The translations under genes and the position numbers were made by a program. Below are positions 37,387 to 46,505 of a stretch of 64,000 bases of DNA, piece after piece. Origin of the DNA: Streptosporangiaceae bacterium (GTDB lineage Bacteria > Actinomycetota > Actinomycetes > Streptosporangiales > Streptosporangiaceae); the NCBI GenBank assembly GCA_025964695.1, contig JAOPYK010000072.1, positions 26,313 through 90,312 of the forward strand, in the 5' to 3' direction. A model generated the notes under the pieces. It made no database searches. It was not told where the DNA came from and saw nothing but the letters and a program-made list of their open reading frames with translations. Each line of letters opens with the position of its first letter. Position 1 is the first letter of the stretch.

Positions 37387-39687
37387 GTGCACAATGAAGC
37401 GATGGCGCCCAGTACCGATGAGCCGGCGGAGGAGGCCGGAAACACGTTCGACCGCACGGTCCGGGCGCGTCAGCAACGTCAGGGCGCCCGCGCGGCCCGC
37501 GCGGACGAGCTGGACCGGTGGCTCGCGGAGCTGCTCGGGGCGGAGCCCGGCGTCGCACTGATCGCGGTGGGCAGCCACGCCCGCCGGGAGCTCACCCCCG
37601 GAGGCGACCTGGACCTCGTGCTGCTGCACCGGGGCCGGGCGGACGTCGCCGCGGTCGCCGACCGCATCTGGTACCCCGTCTGGGACTCCGGGCTACGGCT
37701 GGATCACTCGGTCCGTACCCTCACCGAGGCCCGCAGCGTCGCCCGTGACGACATGAAGGCGGCGCTGGGCCTGCTCTCGGCCCGCCGGATCGCCGGTGAC
37801 CACACCCTGGTCGACGAGCTGCGCACGGCCGTGCTGGCGGACTGGCGGGCGGATGCGCGGCGGCGGCTGGCCGAGCTCGCCGCGATGACCCGCGGGCGCT
37901 GGGCCGAGAAGGGCGAGCTGGCGTTCCTGCTGGAGGGGGATCTGAAGGACTCCCGCGGCGGGATGCGCGACGTGCATGTCATGAGCGCGGTCGCGGCCTC
38001 CTGGGTGGCCCCCGCCCCCGGCCGGCGGGTCCGCGACGCCTACGAGCTGCTGCTGGACGTACGGCACACCCTGCACGAGGTGACCGGCCGGTCCTCCGAC
38101 CGGCTCGTCCTGCAGGAGCAGGAGACGATCGCGCACGCCCTCGGGCTGCTGGACGCCGACGTGCTGCTGCGCACCATCGCGGAGGCGGCCCGCACCGTCA
38201 CCTACGCCGCCGACAATCTGTGGCGGCACGTCGACCGGTTCTGCGCGCCCGGCGGCCGGACCGAGCGCAGGCCCCTGGCCGACGGCGTGGTGGAGCACGC
38301 GGGCGAGGTGGTGCTGGCCCGCGGCGCCGATGTGACCGACCCGACGCTGGTGCTGCGGGTGGCCGCGGCCGCCGCCCAGGCCGGGCTGCCGCTCGCCCCC
38401 GCCACCGTCGATCGGCTCGCCGAACGGTCCGCGCCCATGCCGGTGCCCTGGCCGGCCGAGGCCCGGGACGCCCTGGTCGGGTTGCTCGGCGCCGGGCCGC
38501 CCGCGATCGCGGTATGGGAGGCCCTGGACCAGGCAGGGCTCATCGTACGGCTGCTGCCCGACTGGGAGCGGGTGCGCAATCGTCCACAGCGCAATCCGGT
38601 GCACCGCTTCACCGTCGACCGGCACCTGGTCGAGTGCGCGGCCGGTGCCGCCGCGATGACCCGTGACGTCGCGCGGCCCGACCTGCTGCTCGTCGGCGGG
38701 CTGCTGCACGACATCGGCAAGGGCTGGCCCGGCGACCATTCCCGCAGCGGCGCGGTCGTCGCCCGTGACCTGGGCGTCCGGATGGGGTTCGGCCCGGCCG
38801 ACGTGGACGTGCTCGAGGCGCTCGTCCGTCACCACCTGCTGCTGCCCGACATGGCCACCCGGCGCGACCTCGACGACCCGGTCACCAGCGAGACGGTGGC
38901 CAAGACCGTCGGCAGCCACGAGGTGCTCGAGCTGCTGGCCGCCCTGGCGAGCGCCGACGCGCATGCCACCGGGCCCGCCGCGTGGAGCCCCTGGAAGGCA
39001 GGTCTGATCGCGGAGCTGGTGCGGCGGGTGGACGCGGTGCTGGCCGGTGGCGCCCCGCCGCGCTCCCCTGAGCCGACCGCCGAGCAGCTGGCGCTGGTCC
39101 GGCACGGTGGCGCCGCCATACGGGTCGCGGGCTCACGGGTCACCGTGGCCGCCCCCGACCGGCCGGGGCTGCTCTGGCAGGCGGCGGGTGTGCTCGCCCT
39201 GCACCGGCTGATCGTGCGAACGGCCCGCGCCATCGCCCCGGGGCTCGGCGTGGAGGGCGCCCCAGCGGTGATCGAGTTCACCGCCGTACCGGAGTACGGC
39301 ACGCCACCCGACCCGGCCGCACTGGAGGCCGACCTTCGGCGGGTGCTGGCCGATCGGCTCGACGTCGCCGCCCGGCTGGAGCGGCGGGCCGCCTCCATGC
39401 GGGTCCGGCGCGGGGTGACGGTACCGCCGCCCCGGGTGACCATCGTGGGGGACGCCTCGGAGACGGCGACCGTCGTGGAGGTACGGGCGCACGACCGGCC
39501 CGGGCTGCTCTGGCAGATCGGCAGGGCCCTCGGCGCCTGCGGGCTCCAGGTGCGCGCCGCCCAGGTCGACACGCTCGGAGCCGACGCCGTCGACGTGTTC
39601 TACGTCGTGGACGAGGAGGGCAAGCCGATCGGTGATCCGGCCCTGCTGTCCCGCATCCGCGAGCACGTCCTGGACGCCCTCCGGTGA
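37387..39687 (+). CDS. glnD: PII uridylyl/adenylyltransferase and removing enzyme
   Basis: Nitrogen-sensing enzyme that modifies PII; 766 residues from GTG 37387, chosen for GGAG five bases upstream. Domains in order: nucleotidyltransferase (GSHARRELTPGGDLDLVLL), GlnD helical region (LEGDLKDSRGGMRDVHV), HD hydrolase domain (HRFTVDRHLVE, GGLLHDIGKGWPGDH) and two C-terminal ACT domains (APDRPGLLWQAAGV, AHDRPGLLWQIGRAL) that sense glutamine. In actinomycetes the modification is adenylylation. It is split from glnB by a terminator. Confidence 0.96.
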   Translation: MHNEAMAPSTDEPAEEAGNTFDRTVRARQQRQGARAARADELDRWLAELLGAEPGVALIAVGSHARRELTPGGDLDLVLLHRGRADVAAVADRIWYPVWDSGLRLDHSVRTLTEARSVARDDMKAALGLLSARRIAGDHTLVDELRTAVLADWRADARRRLAELAAMTRGRWAEKGELAFLLEGDLKDSRGGMRDVHVMSAVAASWVAPAPGRRVRDAYELLLDVRHTLHEVTGRSSDRLVLQEQETIAHALGLLDADVLLRTIAEAARTVTYAADNLWRHVDRFCAPGGRTERRPLADGVVEHAGEVVLARGADVTDPTLVLRVAAAAAQAGLPLAPATVDRLAERSAPMPVPWPAEARDALVGLLGAGPPAIAVWEALDQAGLIVRLLPDWERVRNRPQRNPVHRFTVDRHLVECAAGAAAMTRDVARPDLLLVGGLLHDIGKGWPGDHSRSGAVVARDLGVRMGFGPADVDVLEALVRHHLLLPDMATRRDLDDPVTSETVAKTVGSHEVLELLAALASADAHATGPAAWSPWKAGLIAELVRRVDAVLAGGAPPRSPEPTAEQLALVRHGGAAIRVAGSRVTVAAPDRPGLLWQAAGVLALHRLIVRTARAIAPGLGVEGAPAVIEFTAVPEYGTPPDPAALEADLRRVLADRLDVAARLERRAASMRVRRGVTVPPPRVTIVGDASETATVVEVRAHDRPGLLWQIGRALGACGLQVRAAQVDTLGADAVDVFYVVDEEGKPIGDPALLSRIREHVLDALR

Positions 39688-39724
39688 CCCTCGCAACCTG
39701 ATCGCGCTGTCACCTGGCGGCCGT

Positions 39725-39749
39725 CACAACATGCAGCAGGCATGTTGTG
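39725..39749 (+). terminator. Hairpin after glnD
   Basis: Perfect 10-bp arms CACAACATGC and GCATGTTGTG with loop AGCAG, 38 bp after the glnD stop. The gap 39688-40058 contains no gene that I can support. Confidence 0.75.
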
Positions 39750-40058
39750 TGTAGGAAGACATGTAAGGAGACCTGTCTGGAGCCGTACCGTGGCCGGTCG
39801 CCCGCAGAGCGTTAAGGCCCCACGGGGGCAACCGTTCTCGGCGATTGTGAACAAGGCCACAGGCCCCGGAACGAAGATTCGGGAACGTCGCAGTTCACCG
39901 GCCCTGATCGAAGCCCGTTCGACTCCCGGGCGTGCTCGACCGCGTGCGGCCTGTGCGTATCAGTCACTCCTGGCCCTTGTGTCACATGTCCTGACACCTC
40001 CACAATCATCCGTAATCGCGTGGCCACTTCGAGCTACGCACTCCTGCGAGGTGAGGAC

Positions 40059-41063
40059 ATGGCCCGACTCCATCAGTTCCGTCCACTGAGCGCGATCGTC
40101 GCGCTGGGGGCGCTCGGCGTCTCGTTGGCCATAACCGACTCCGCACACGCTCAGGGAGCGCGCCGCGCCGCGGACGACAGAGCGCGGATCACTTCGCAGA
40201 AGGCTCTAGGCGCGCGAGAGTTCGACATCACCATCCAGTCACCGGCCCTCGGCACCTCGGCGCACGCCCGCGTGCTGGTGCCGAAGGGCTGGACCGCCGG
40301 TGCCAAGAGGACCTGGCCGGTGCTCTACGCGTACCACGGCGGCCACGACAACTACACATCCTGGACGAGAAGCAGTGACATCGCGGGACTGGCCGCACAT
40401 TACAACGTCATCGTGGTGATGCCGGATGGGGCCAACGGCTCCTATACCGACTGGTACAACTACGGCAAGGGCGGCGTCCCCAAGTGGGAGACCTTCCACA
40501 CGGTGGAGGTGCGCCAGTTGATGGAGCGCAACTACCACGCGGGGGGCGTACGGGCGGCCATCGGCAATTCCTCGGGCGGACAGGGCGCGATCACCTATGC
40601 GGCGCGGCACCCCGGGATGTTCAAATACGCCGCGTCGCTCAGCGGCATCCTGTCGATGCGCACGCCCGGGATACCCCCGCTGCTCATGCTCACCAACGCG
40701 GGCAACGAGCAGGACCCCTTCGCCATCTGGGGCACCCCCGGGGTCGATGAGGCCAACTGGATCGCGCACGACCCGCTTGCGCTGGCCCCCAAACTCCGGG
40801 GGACCGGCATCTTCTTCTCGTCGGGAACGACGGGGCGTCCCGGCCCGGGCGACCCCAACGTGGCGCCCTGGGACATCGGCCTGCTGAGCGAGGCGGCCAC
40901 CGGCCGGACGAACATGGACTTCCGTGACCGCCTGAACCAGTTGAAGATCCGCTACACGGCCGACCTCTACGGCGACGGGCGGCACAACTGGCCGGCCTGG
41001 ATCCGTGAGACCCACAAGATCTGGCCCACGCTCATGAAGGCCATCGGCGCCGCGAAGGTCTGA
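40059..41063 (+). CDS. Secreted esterase of the antigen 85/esterase D type
   Basis: A 334-residue exported alpha/beta-hydrolase from ATG 40059 (GAGGTGAGG upstream); an earlier in-frame ATG adds residues before the signal peptide. The leader ends near DSAHAQ. The nucleophile region is GNSSGGQGAITYAA, the oxyanion region is VLYAYHGGHDN, and the late GDGRHNWPAWI supplies the likely His. Substrate is unknown; lipid mycoloyl transfer is unlikely in this group of organisms. It is convergent with the agmatinase relic. The other secreted esterase at 28.9 kb is a distant relative. Confidence 0.8.
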   Translation: MARLHQFRPLSAIVALGALGVSLAITDSAHAQGARRAADDRARITSQKALGAREFDITIQSPALGTSAHARVLVPKGWTAGAKRTWPVLYAYHGGHDNYTSWTRSSDIAGLAAHYNVIVVMPDGANGSYTDWYNYGKGGVPKWETFHTVEVRQLMERNYHAGGVRAAIGNSSGGQGAITYAARHPGMFKYAASLSGILSMRTPGIPPLLMLTNAGNEQDPFAIWGTPGVDEANWIAHDPLALAPKLRGTGIFFSSGTTGRPGPGDPNVAPWDIGLLSEAATGRTNMDFRDRLNQLKIRYTADLYGDGRHNWPAWIRETHKIWPTLMKAIGAAKV

Positions 41064-41066
41064 CCG

Positions 41067-41110
41067 CTACTCCGGGAGTTACTCCGGGAGTCTGAGGGCT
41101 ACTCCGGGAG
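41067..41110 (-). repeat. Three copies of LPE-stop at the end of the agmatinase relic
   Basis: On the minus strand CTCCCGGAGTAG (41110-41099) is the gene end. CTCCCGGAGTAA (41090-41079) and CTCCCGGAGTAG (41078-41067) follow after an 8-base gap. Confidence 0.88.
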
Positions 41111-41649
41111 GCGGCCGTCCAGGAGGGGCCGGGCGGGATCCCAGGTGGTGCCGTGCTCGGCGTCGAGGCGGCGGCGGGCGATTCCCGACACCGCTTCGAG
41201 AACGACCCGGTTGCCGAGGTAGGCGGTGATGTCGGCGTGGTCGTACGGCGGCGCCACCTCGACGATCTCCAGGCCCACGACCGGCAGTTCGTAACAGATC
41301 CGGCGGACTGAGTCGAGGAGCTGACGGGCCGACAGGCCGCCGGGTTCGGGGGTCCCGGTCCCGGGCGCGTGGCCGGGGTCGCACACGTCGATGTCGACGG
41401 ACAGATAGATGCCGTCGCACTCGTCGAGGGCGATGGTGAAGGCCTCGGTCAGGCAGTTCTCCAGGCCCCGGGTGACGATCTCGGTCATCTCGTACGACCG
41501 CATCTTCTGCGCGGCCATCCAGTCGAGCGTCTCCGGTTCGGGCCAGTAGCCGCGCAGGCCGATCTGGAGGAAGCGGTCGCCGCGGCGTCGCAGCGGTCCA
41601 CGCCGAGGAACGTGATGTCTGGGCCGAACATCGGGCCATACCTGGTCAT
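41099..41649 (-). pseudogene. Agmatinase/arginase-family gene with large internal deletion
   Basis: The N-terminus reads MTRYGPMFGPDITFLGVDRCDA, as in actinobacterial agmatinases, but a few codons later the sequence jumps to GDRFLQIGLRGYWPEPETL in a different frame and continues MRSYEMTEIVTRG, the metal site SVDIDVCDPGHAPGTGTPEP and on to a normal C-terminus. Roughly 150-180 residues, including the GGDH and HxDAHxD metal motifs, are missing. A deletion plus frameshift makes it non-functional. The remaining C-terminal frame (139 residues from ATG 41518) still has one metal motif. Confidence 0.85.
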
Positions 41650-41824
41650 ACGGCCGAGACTACGGACGGGCAGTGCGGGGCCGCGACCTCCGCACTGTAA
41701 GAAGCGGCAGTGCGTTGTGTGCAGAGCGGACGGAGTTGGGCGGTCTTGGCCGGACGCGGTCCCGGATTCACCCGATACCCTGGACCCTCAGGATCCCTGA
41801 AGCTTTCTAGGACGGTCAGGACAC

Positions 41825-43381
41825 GTGTTCGAGACGCTTTCCGACCGGTTGACAACGGTCTTCTCATCACTACGCAGCAAGGGCAAGCTCTCCGAGGCGG
41901 ACATCAGCGCCACCGCGCGTGAGATCCGGGTCGCCCTGCTGGAAGCCGACGTGGCTCTGCCCGTCGTCAAGGACTTCATCGACCGGATCAAGGAACGGGC
42001 GCGCGGCGTCGAGGTCTCCCAGGCACTGAACCCGGCCCAGCAGGTCGTCAAGATCGTTAACGAGGAGCTCATCGAGATCCTCGGCGGCGAGACCCGGCGG
42101 GTGCGCTACGCCAAGAACCCGCCGACCGTGATCATGCTCGCCGGTCTGCAGGGCGCCGGTAAGACGACACTGGCGGGCAAGCTGGCCCGCTGGTTCAAGG
42201 CCGAGGGGCACGCGCCCCTGCTGGTCGCCTGCGACCTGCAGCGGCCCAACGCCGTGCAGCAGATCCAGGTGCTCGGCGAGCGGGCCGGGGTCGCGGTGTA
42301 CGCGCCCGAGACCGGCAACGGCTCCGGCGATCCGGTCGGCGTGGCCCGGGGCTCCATCGAGCACGCCAGGCGCTCCCAGCACGACGTCGTGATCGTGGAC
42401 ACCGCGGGCCGGCTCGGTATCGACGCCGAGATGATGCAGCAGGCCGCCGACATCCGCGACGCCGTACGGCCGGACGAGATCCTGTTCGTCGTCGACGCGA
42501 TGATCGGCCAGGACGCCGTCACCACCGCACAGGCGTTCGTCGACGGGGTCGGCTTCGACGGAGTCGTCCTCACCAAGCTCGACGGTGACGCCCGGGGTGG
42601 CGCCGCGCTGTCGGTCCGGCACATCACCGGCCGGCCGATCATGTTCGCGTCGACCGGTGAGAAGCTCGAGGACTTCGACGTCTTCCACCCTGACCGGATG
42701 GCCGGCCGGATCCTCGACATGGGTGACATCCTCACCTTGATCGAGCAGGCGGAGAAGGCGTTCGACGCCGACCAGGCCGCCAAGATGACCTCGAAGTTCG
42801 CCTCGGGCGGGGACTTCACCCTCGAGGACTTCCTCGAGCAGATGATGATGATCCGCAAGCTCGGCCCGATCGGGAACCTGCTCGGCATGCTGCCCGGGAT
42901 GGGCCAGATGCGGCAGCAGATCGACCAGATCGACGACAAGGACCTGGATCGCGTCGCGGCCATCATCCGCTCGATGACCCCTCAGGAACGCTCCGAACCC
43001 AAGATCCTCAATGGCTCCCGGCGGGCCCGGATAGCCAGGGGCTCGGGTGTCACCGTGGGTGAGGTGGGCGCGCTGGTCACCCGGTTCTTCGACGCGCAGA
43101 AGATGATGCGCCAGATGGCCGGCGGTATGGGCGGGATGGGAATCCCCGGCATGCCGGGCGGGCGCCGCAAGCCCGTCAAGACGAGCAAGCCCAAGAAGGG
43201 CAAGCAGCGCAGCGGCGACCCGCGCAAGCGGGCCGGCAACACCCAGCAGCCGGCTGCGGAGCCGCAGGGGCTGCCGCCGGCGATCGGTGGCGGCATGCCG
43301 GGCGGACTGCCCGGTCAGTTGCCGCCCGGCTTCCAGATGCCCGACCTGAGCAAGCTCCAGGGCCGTCCCAGGAAGAAGTAA
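41825..43381 (+). CDS. ffh: Signal recognition particle protein Ffh
   Basis: SRP54 GTPase that binds signal peptides and 4.5S RNA; 518 residues. N domain, then G domain with GLQGAGKTTLAGKLARW (G1), DTAGRLGID (G3) and TKLDGDARGG (G4), then the methionine-rich M domain (EQMMMIRKLGPIGNLLGML, MMRQMAGGMGGMG) and a long basic Pro/Gly tail. GTG start. The last 52 bp, including the stop, are duplicated immediately downstream. Confidence 0.97.
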   Translation: MFETLSDRLTTVFSSLRSKGKLSEADISATAREIRVALLEADVALPVVKDFIDRIKERARGVEVSQALNPAQQVVKIVNEELIEILGGETRRVRYAKNPPTVIMLAGLQGAGKTTLAGKLARWFKAEGHAPLLVACDLQRPNAVQQIQVLGERAGVAVYAPETGNGSGDPVGVARGSIEHARRSQHDVVIVDTAGRLGIDAEMMQQAADIRDAVRPDEILFVVDAMIGQDAVTTAQAFVDGVGFDGVVLTKLDGDARGGAALSVRHITGRPIMFASTGEKLEDFDVFHPDRMAGRILDMGDILTLIEQAEKAFDADQAAKMTSKFASGGDFTLEDFLEQMMMIRKLGPIGNLLGMLPGMGQMRQQIDQIDDKDLDRVAAIIRSMTPQERSEPKILNGSRRARIARGSGVTVGEVGALVTRFFDAQKMMRQMAGGMGGMGIPGMPGGRRKPVKTSKPKKGKQRSGDPRKRAGNTQQPAAEPQGLPPAIGGGMPGGLPGQLPPGFQMPDLSKLQGRPRKK

Positions 43382-43436
43382 CGACCAGATGCCCGACCTG
43401 AGCAACCTCCAGGGTCGCCCCGGGGACAAGTAGCGA
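43333..43436 (+). repeat. 52-bp tandem duplication spanning the ffh stop codon
   Basis: Copy 1 (43333-43384) encodes QMPDLSKLQGRPRKK-stop. Copy 2 (43385-43436) reads QMPDLSNLQGRPGDK-stop in the same register. Seven positions differ; two changes are synonymous and TAA became TAG. Confidence 0.93.
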
Positions 43437-43536
43437 CCGCTCCGCCCTCGGGCGACGGCGACTCTGGCGGCAGCACCGGCCGCGGCCGGGCGGGAACACC
43501 GACAGCGATTCCCGGTAGCGCGTTGTCGCCGGTCGA

Positions 43537-43567
43537 TTGCGACTTCGGGCCGATCGTCTGGCACAAT
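43537..43567 (+). promoter_or_regulatory. Candidate rpsP promoter
   Basis: TTGCGA (43537-43542) and CACAAT (43562-43567) are 19 bp apart, about 138 bp before the rpsP start. The spacing is slightly long, so this is tentative. The leader between may carry ribosomal autoregulation; no structure was identified. Confidence 0.35.
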
Positions 43568-43704
43568 GGCTGCCTGGAAACCCGAACCGCGAGGGGCCCT
43601 CTCAACCTCCGCTGGTCCGGTGTCCATGGAGCGTCCCCGCCCCGGTGTTCCCCACCTGGTTCGGGCATCGCTCCCACGCGTCAAGTCTGGAGAACACCAC
43701 ACCC

Positions 43705-44232
43705 GTGGCAGTCAAGATCAAGCTCAAGCGTCTGGGGAAGATCCGGAACCCGCAGTACCGGATCGTCGTTGCCGACTCCCGCACCAAGCGGGACGGCCGT
43801 GCCATCGAGGAGATCGGCCGGTACCACCCGAAGGAGGAACCCTCGCTCATCGAGGTCGACTCCGAACGGGCTCAGTACTGGCTGGGCGTCGGCGCGCAGC
43901 CGACCGACCCGGTCCGTGCCCTCCTCAAGGTGACCGGCGACTGGCAGAAGTACAAGGGCGAGCCCGGTGCCGAAGGCACCCTGAAGGTCGCGGAGCCCAA
44001 GGCGGACAAGAAGGCGGTCTTCGAGGCCGCCGTCAAGGCCACCATGGGCGACGAGGTCGCCCCGGCGCCCAAGGCCAAGAAGAAGGCAGAGCCCAAGAAG
44101 GCCGAGCCCAAGAAGGCCGACGCCAAGAAGGCCGAGGAGCCCAAGGGCGAGACGGCCACCGAGGCCAAGGCGGCCGAACCGGCTGCCGAGGCCACCACCG
44201 ACGAGACCACTGAAGCCAAGAGCGAGGCCTAA
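43705..44232 (+). CDS. rpsP: 30S ribosomal protein S16 with long charged tail
   Basis: Small-subunit assembly protein. It starts at GTG 43705 ([20 protein letters not shown]); open frame upstream is not S16-like. Residues 1-85 are a normal S16 with [20 protein letters not shown] and [11 protein letters not shown]. The total of 175 residues is about twice the bacterial standard because of a C-terminal tail of ~85 residues made of [24 protein letters not shown] repeats and an acidic end. Alanine/lysine tails on S16 are known in actinomycetes. khpA starts two bases after the stop. Confidence 0.95.
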   Translation: MAVKIKLKRLGKIRNPQYRIVVADSRTKRDGRAIEEIGRYHPKEEPSLIEVDSERAQYWLGVGAQPTDPVRALLKVTGDWQKYKGEPGAEGTLKVAEPKADKKAVFEAAVKATMGDEVAPAPKAKKKAEPKKAEPKKADAKKAEEPKGETATEAKAAEPAAEATTDETTEAKSEA

Positions 44233-44233
44233 G

Positions 44234-44476
44234 GTGCTCGAAGAAGCGCTCGAGCACCTGGTCCGCGGCATCGTCGACAATCCCGACGATGTCCAGGTGC
44301 ACGCCAAGCGGATCCGGGGTGGCCGGGTCCTCGAAGTGCGTGTTCATCCTGAGGACCTCGGTAAGGTCATCGGCCGCAGCGGTCGTACCGCCAAGGCACT
44401 CCGTACCGTGATCGGTGCCCTCTCCGGGGGCCGGTATGTGCGGGTGGACCTGCTCGACGTCAACGAGGTCCGCTAA
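44234..44476 (+). CDS. khpA: KH-domain RNA-binding protein
   Basis: An 80-residue single KH domain protein (KhpA/YlqC type). The GXXG loop is VIGRSGRTAKALRTVIGAL. Members bind RNA broadly, associate with KhpB, and affect cell division and translation. It sits in the canonical rpsP-khpA-rimM-trmD-rplS order. GTG start two bases after rpsP implies coupling. Confidence 0.93.
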   Translation: MLEEALEHLVRGIVDNPDDVQVHAKRIRGGRVLEVRVHPEDLGKVIGRSGRTAKALRTVIGALSGGRYVRVDLLDVNEVR

Positions 44477-44480
44477 CGAC

Positions 44481-44984
44481 ATGCAACTCGTTGTAGGGCG
44501 GATCGGCCGTCCGCACGGTCTCCGTGGGGAGGTCACGGTGGACGTCCGTACGGACGACCCCGATGACCGATTCGCACCGGGAACGGTGCTCGCCACGGAT
44601 CCGGCGGCGGCCGGCCCGCTCGTCGTCGAGCAGGCCCGCTGGCATTCCGGCACTCTGCTCGTACGCTTCGAAGGCAGCGATGATCGCACCACCGCGGAGG
44701 AACTGCGCGGCACGGTGCTGGTCATCGATTCCGAAGACCTCCCGCCGATCGATGACCCGGAGGAGTTCCGGGATCACGAACTCATCGGGCTCACCGTGGT
44801 GACCGTGGAGGGCGCCAAGGTCGGCGTCCTGCGGGAGGTCCGCCACTCCGGCCAGGATCTTCTGGTCGTCGGTCGCCCCCTCGGCGAGGAGGTGCTCGTT
44901 CCGTTCGTCGCGGCGATCGTTTCCGAGGTCGACGTCACCGGCGGCCGGATCGTCATCAACCCGCCCCCCGGCCTGCTTCCCTAG
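44481..44984 (+). CDS. rimM: 16S rRNA processing protein RimM
   Basis: Ribosome maturation factor for 30S head assembly, 167 residues. MQLVVGRIGRPHGLRGEVTV is the N-terminal barrel motif; the PRC-barrel half contains FRDHELIGLTVVTVEGAKVG. It binds S19. The start is four bases after khpA. The last codons and the stop (CTTCCCTAGTAC) are repeated once right after the gene. Confidence 0.94.
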   Translation: MQLVVGRIGRPHGLRGEVTVDVRTDDPDDRFAPGTVLATDPAAAGPLVVEQARWHSGTLLVRFEGSDDRTTAEELRGTVLVIDSEDLPPIDDPEEFRDHELIGLTVVTVEGAKVGVLREVRHSGQDLLVVGRPLGEEVLVPFVAAIVSEVDVTGGRIVINPPPGLLP

Positions 44985-44999
44985 TACCTCCCCTAGTAC
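44976..44999 (+). repeat. 12-bp tandem duplication spanning the rimM stop
   Basis: CTTCCCTAGTAC (44976-44987) followed by CTCCCCTAGTAC (44988-44999). The single change is synonymous (Leu CTT to CTC) and the TAG is kept. Confidence 0.88.
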
Positions 45000-45083
45000 G
45001 CGGGCCGCTCGCGACAGTGCAGGCGGTGTGCCAGGCGGTGTTTCCCACGCGGTGTTCCCTGCGGTGCTCCATGAGATGTTTCC
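45000..45083 (+). repeat. Degenerate 12-14-bp repeats running into the trmD start
   Basis: GCGGTGT/GCGGTGTTTCCC/GCGGTGTTCCCT/GCGGTGCTCC units precede TCCATGAGAT at 45069, which is repeated at 45082 across the real ATG (13 bp apart, out of frame). No Shine-Dalgarno sequence is visible before trmD. Confidence 0.7.
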
Positions 45084-45869
45084 ATGAGATTTGACATCAT
45101 TTCCATCTTCCCCGAGTACTTCGGGCCGCTCGACGTCTCACTGCTGGGCAAGGCCAGGCAGCGAGGAGTCGTGGACCTGCGGGTTCATGACCTGCGCCAG
45201 TGGGCCTACGATAAGCACCACAGGGTCGACGACACACCGTACGGTGGCGGTCCCGGCATGGTCATGAAGCCGGAGCCCTGGGGTGTGGCGCTGGACGAGA
45301 TCGCCCCTCCGGCCGACGTCATGCCGAGGCTGGTGGTACCCACGCCCAGCGGGCGCCCCTTCACCCAGGCACAGGCCGTGGCGTTCGCCCGGGAACCCTG
45401 GCTGGTGTTCGCCTGCGGGCGGTACGAGGGCATCGACTCGCGCGTCGTCGAGGATGCCCGCGAACGGATGCCCGTCGACGAGGTCGCCATCGGTGACTAC
45501 GTGCTGGCCGGTGGCGAGGTGGCCGTGCTGGTCATGATCGAGGCGATCAGCCGGCTGCTGCCGGGGGTGCTGGGCAATGCCGAGTCGGTTTCGGACGACT
45601 CCTTCGCGCCAGGCCGGATGGAGGCCTTGCTCGAAGGGCCGGTCTACACCAAGCCTCCCGTCTGGCGGGACCGCGCCATACCGGAGATCCTGCTGTCCGG
45701 GCACCACGCGGCGATCAGCCGCTGGCGGCGTGATCAGGCGCTCCGCCGGACCGCCGAGAACCGCCCGGAGCTGGTGGCCACGCTGCCACCCGAGACTCTC
45801 GACAAGCATGATCGTCAGGTGCTCGGGCAGGCCGGTTTCCCAGTGGACGGCGAACCTACGGTAGGCTAA
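45084..45869 (+). CDS. trmD: tRNA (guanine(37)-N1)-methyltransferase
   Basis: SPOUT-class enzyme that methylates G37 to prevent frameshifting; 261 residues. [20 protein letters not shown] starts the family. The knotted SAM site is [16 protein letters not shown] with [19 protein letters not shown], and [17 protein letters not shown] is present. It is preceded by degenerate repeats instead of a clear ribosome site; initiation may depend on coupling to rimM or on leader structure. Confidence 0.96.
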   Translation: MRFDIISIFPEYFGPLDVSLLGKARQRGVVDLRVHDLRQWAYDKHHRVDDTPYGGGPGMVMKPEPWGVALDEIAPPADVMPRLVVPTPSGRPFTQAQAVAFAREPWLVFACGRYEGIDSRVVEDARERMPVDEVAIGDYVLAGGEVAVLVMIEAISRLLPGVLGNAESVSDDSFAPGRMEALLEGPVYTKPPVWRDRAIPEILLSGHHAAISRWRRDQALRRTAENRPELVATLPPETLDKHDRQVLGQAGFPVDGEPTVG

Positions 45870-45878
45870 GGCGTCGCC

Positions 45879-45894
45879 CTGCCCTTTTGGGCAG
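45879..45894 (+). terminator. Short hairpin between trmD and rplS
   Basis: CTGCCC-TTTT-GGGCAG, a 6-bp perfect stem with a tetraloop, 10 bp after the trmD stop and 107 bp before rplS. It could be an attenuator or a ribosomal-protein leader element. Confidence 0.5.
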
Positions 45895-46001
45895 CGGGCA
45901 CGTCACGACTTCCCAGAAACACCCACTTGTGCGAAGTGACGCCCCCATGTGATCAGTTCGGGGCCTCTCATGTTCGCGTTTGACGACGAGGAAACGCAGT
46001 C

Positions 46002-46352
46002 ATGCACACCCTGATCCAGGAGATCGAGACGGCCGCGATGCGTGCCGACGTCCCGGCGTTCCGCCCGGGCGACACGCTCAAGGTGCACGTACGTGTCACT
46101 GAAGGCAACCGGAGCCGGATCCAGGTCTTCCAGGGCGTGGTGATCCGGCGGCAGGGCGGCGGCGCCCGCGAGACCTTCACCGTTCGCAAGATCAGCTACA
46201 GCGTCGGCGTCGAGCGGACCTTCCCGCTCAACAGCCCGTCGATCGACCACATCGAGGTCGTGACCCGTGGCGATGTCCGCCGCGCCAAGCTCTACTACTT
46301 GCGCAACCTGCGCGGCAAGGCCGCGCGAATCAAGGAGAAGCGCGACTTCTAG
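46002..46352 (+). CDS. rplS: 50S ribosomal protein L19
   Basis: 116 residues; large-subunit protein at the 30S-50S interface. [35 protein letters not shown] and the basic end [19 protein letters not shown] are diagnostic. GAGGAAACG lies upstream of the ATG. It ends the rpsP-trmD ribosomal set. Confidence 0.97.
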   Translation: MHTLIQEIETAAMRADVPAFRPGDTLKVHVRVTEGNRSRIQVFQGVVIRRQGGGARETFTVRKISYSVGVERTFPLNSPSIDHIEVVTRGDVRRAKLYYLRNLRGKAARIKEKRDF

Positions 46353-46370
46353 CCGCTTCCTGGCATCGCC

Positions 46371-46408
46371 GAACGCCCTGGTCCTCTTCGTGACGGCCCA
46401 GGGCGTTC
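46371..46408 (+). terminator. Terminator hairpin after rplS
   Basis: Perfect 11-bp arms GAACGCCCTGG and CCAGGGCGTTC with a 16-base loop, 19 bp past the rplS stop. Confidence 0.8.
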
Positions 46409-46505
46409 CGCGCTCTGGTCCCACCTGCGCCGGGGAACACGTTGCCGAGGGACGACACGTGTCCCTGGCAAGTCCCCGGCCCGGCGCGGTTATAGGCTCA
46501 ACGGG

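Noticed and set aside
43537..43704. N-terminal extension of rpsP
   Set aside because: S16 homology begins at GTG 43705; the upstream part contains the likely promoter.
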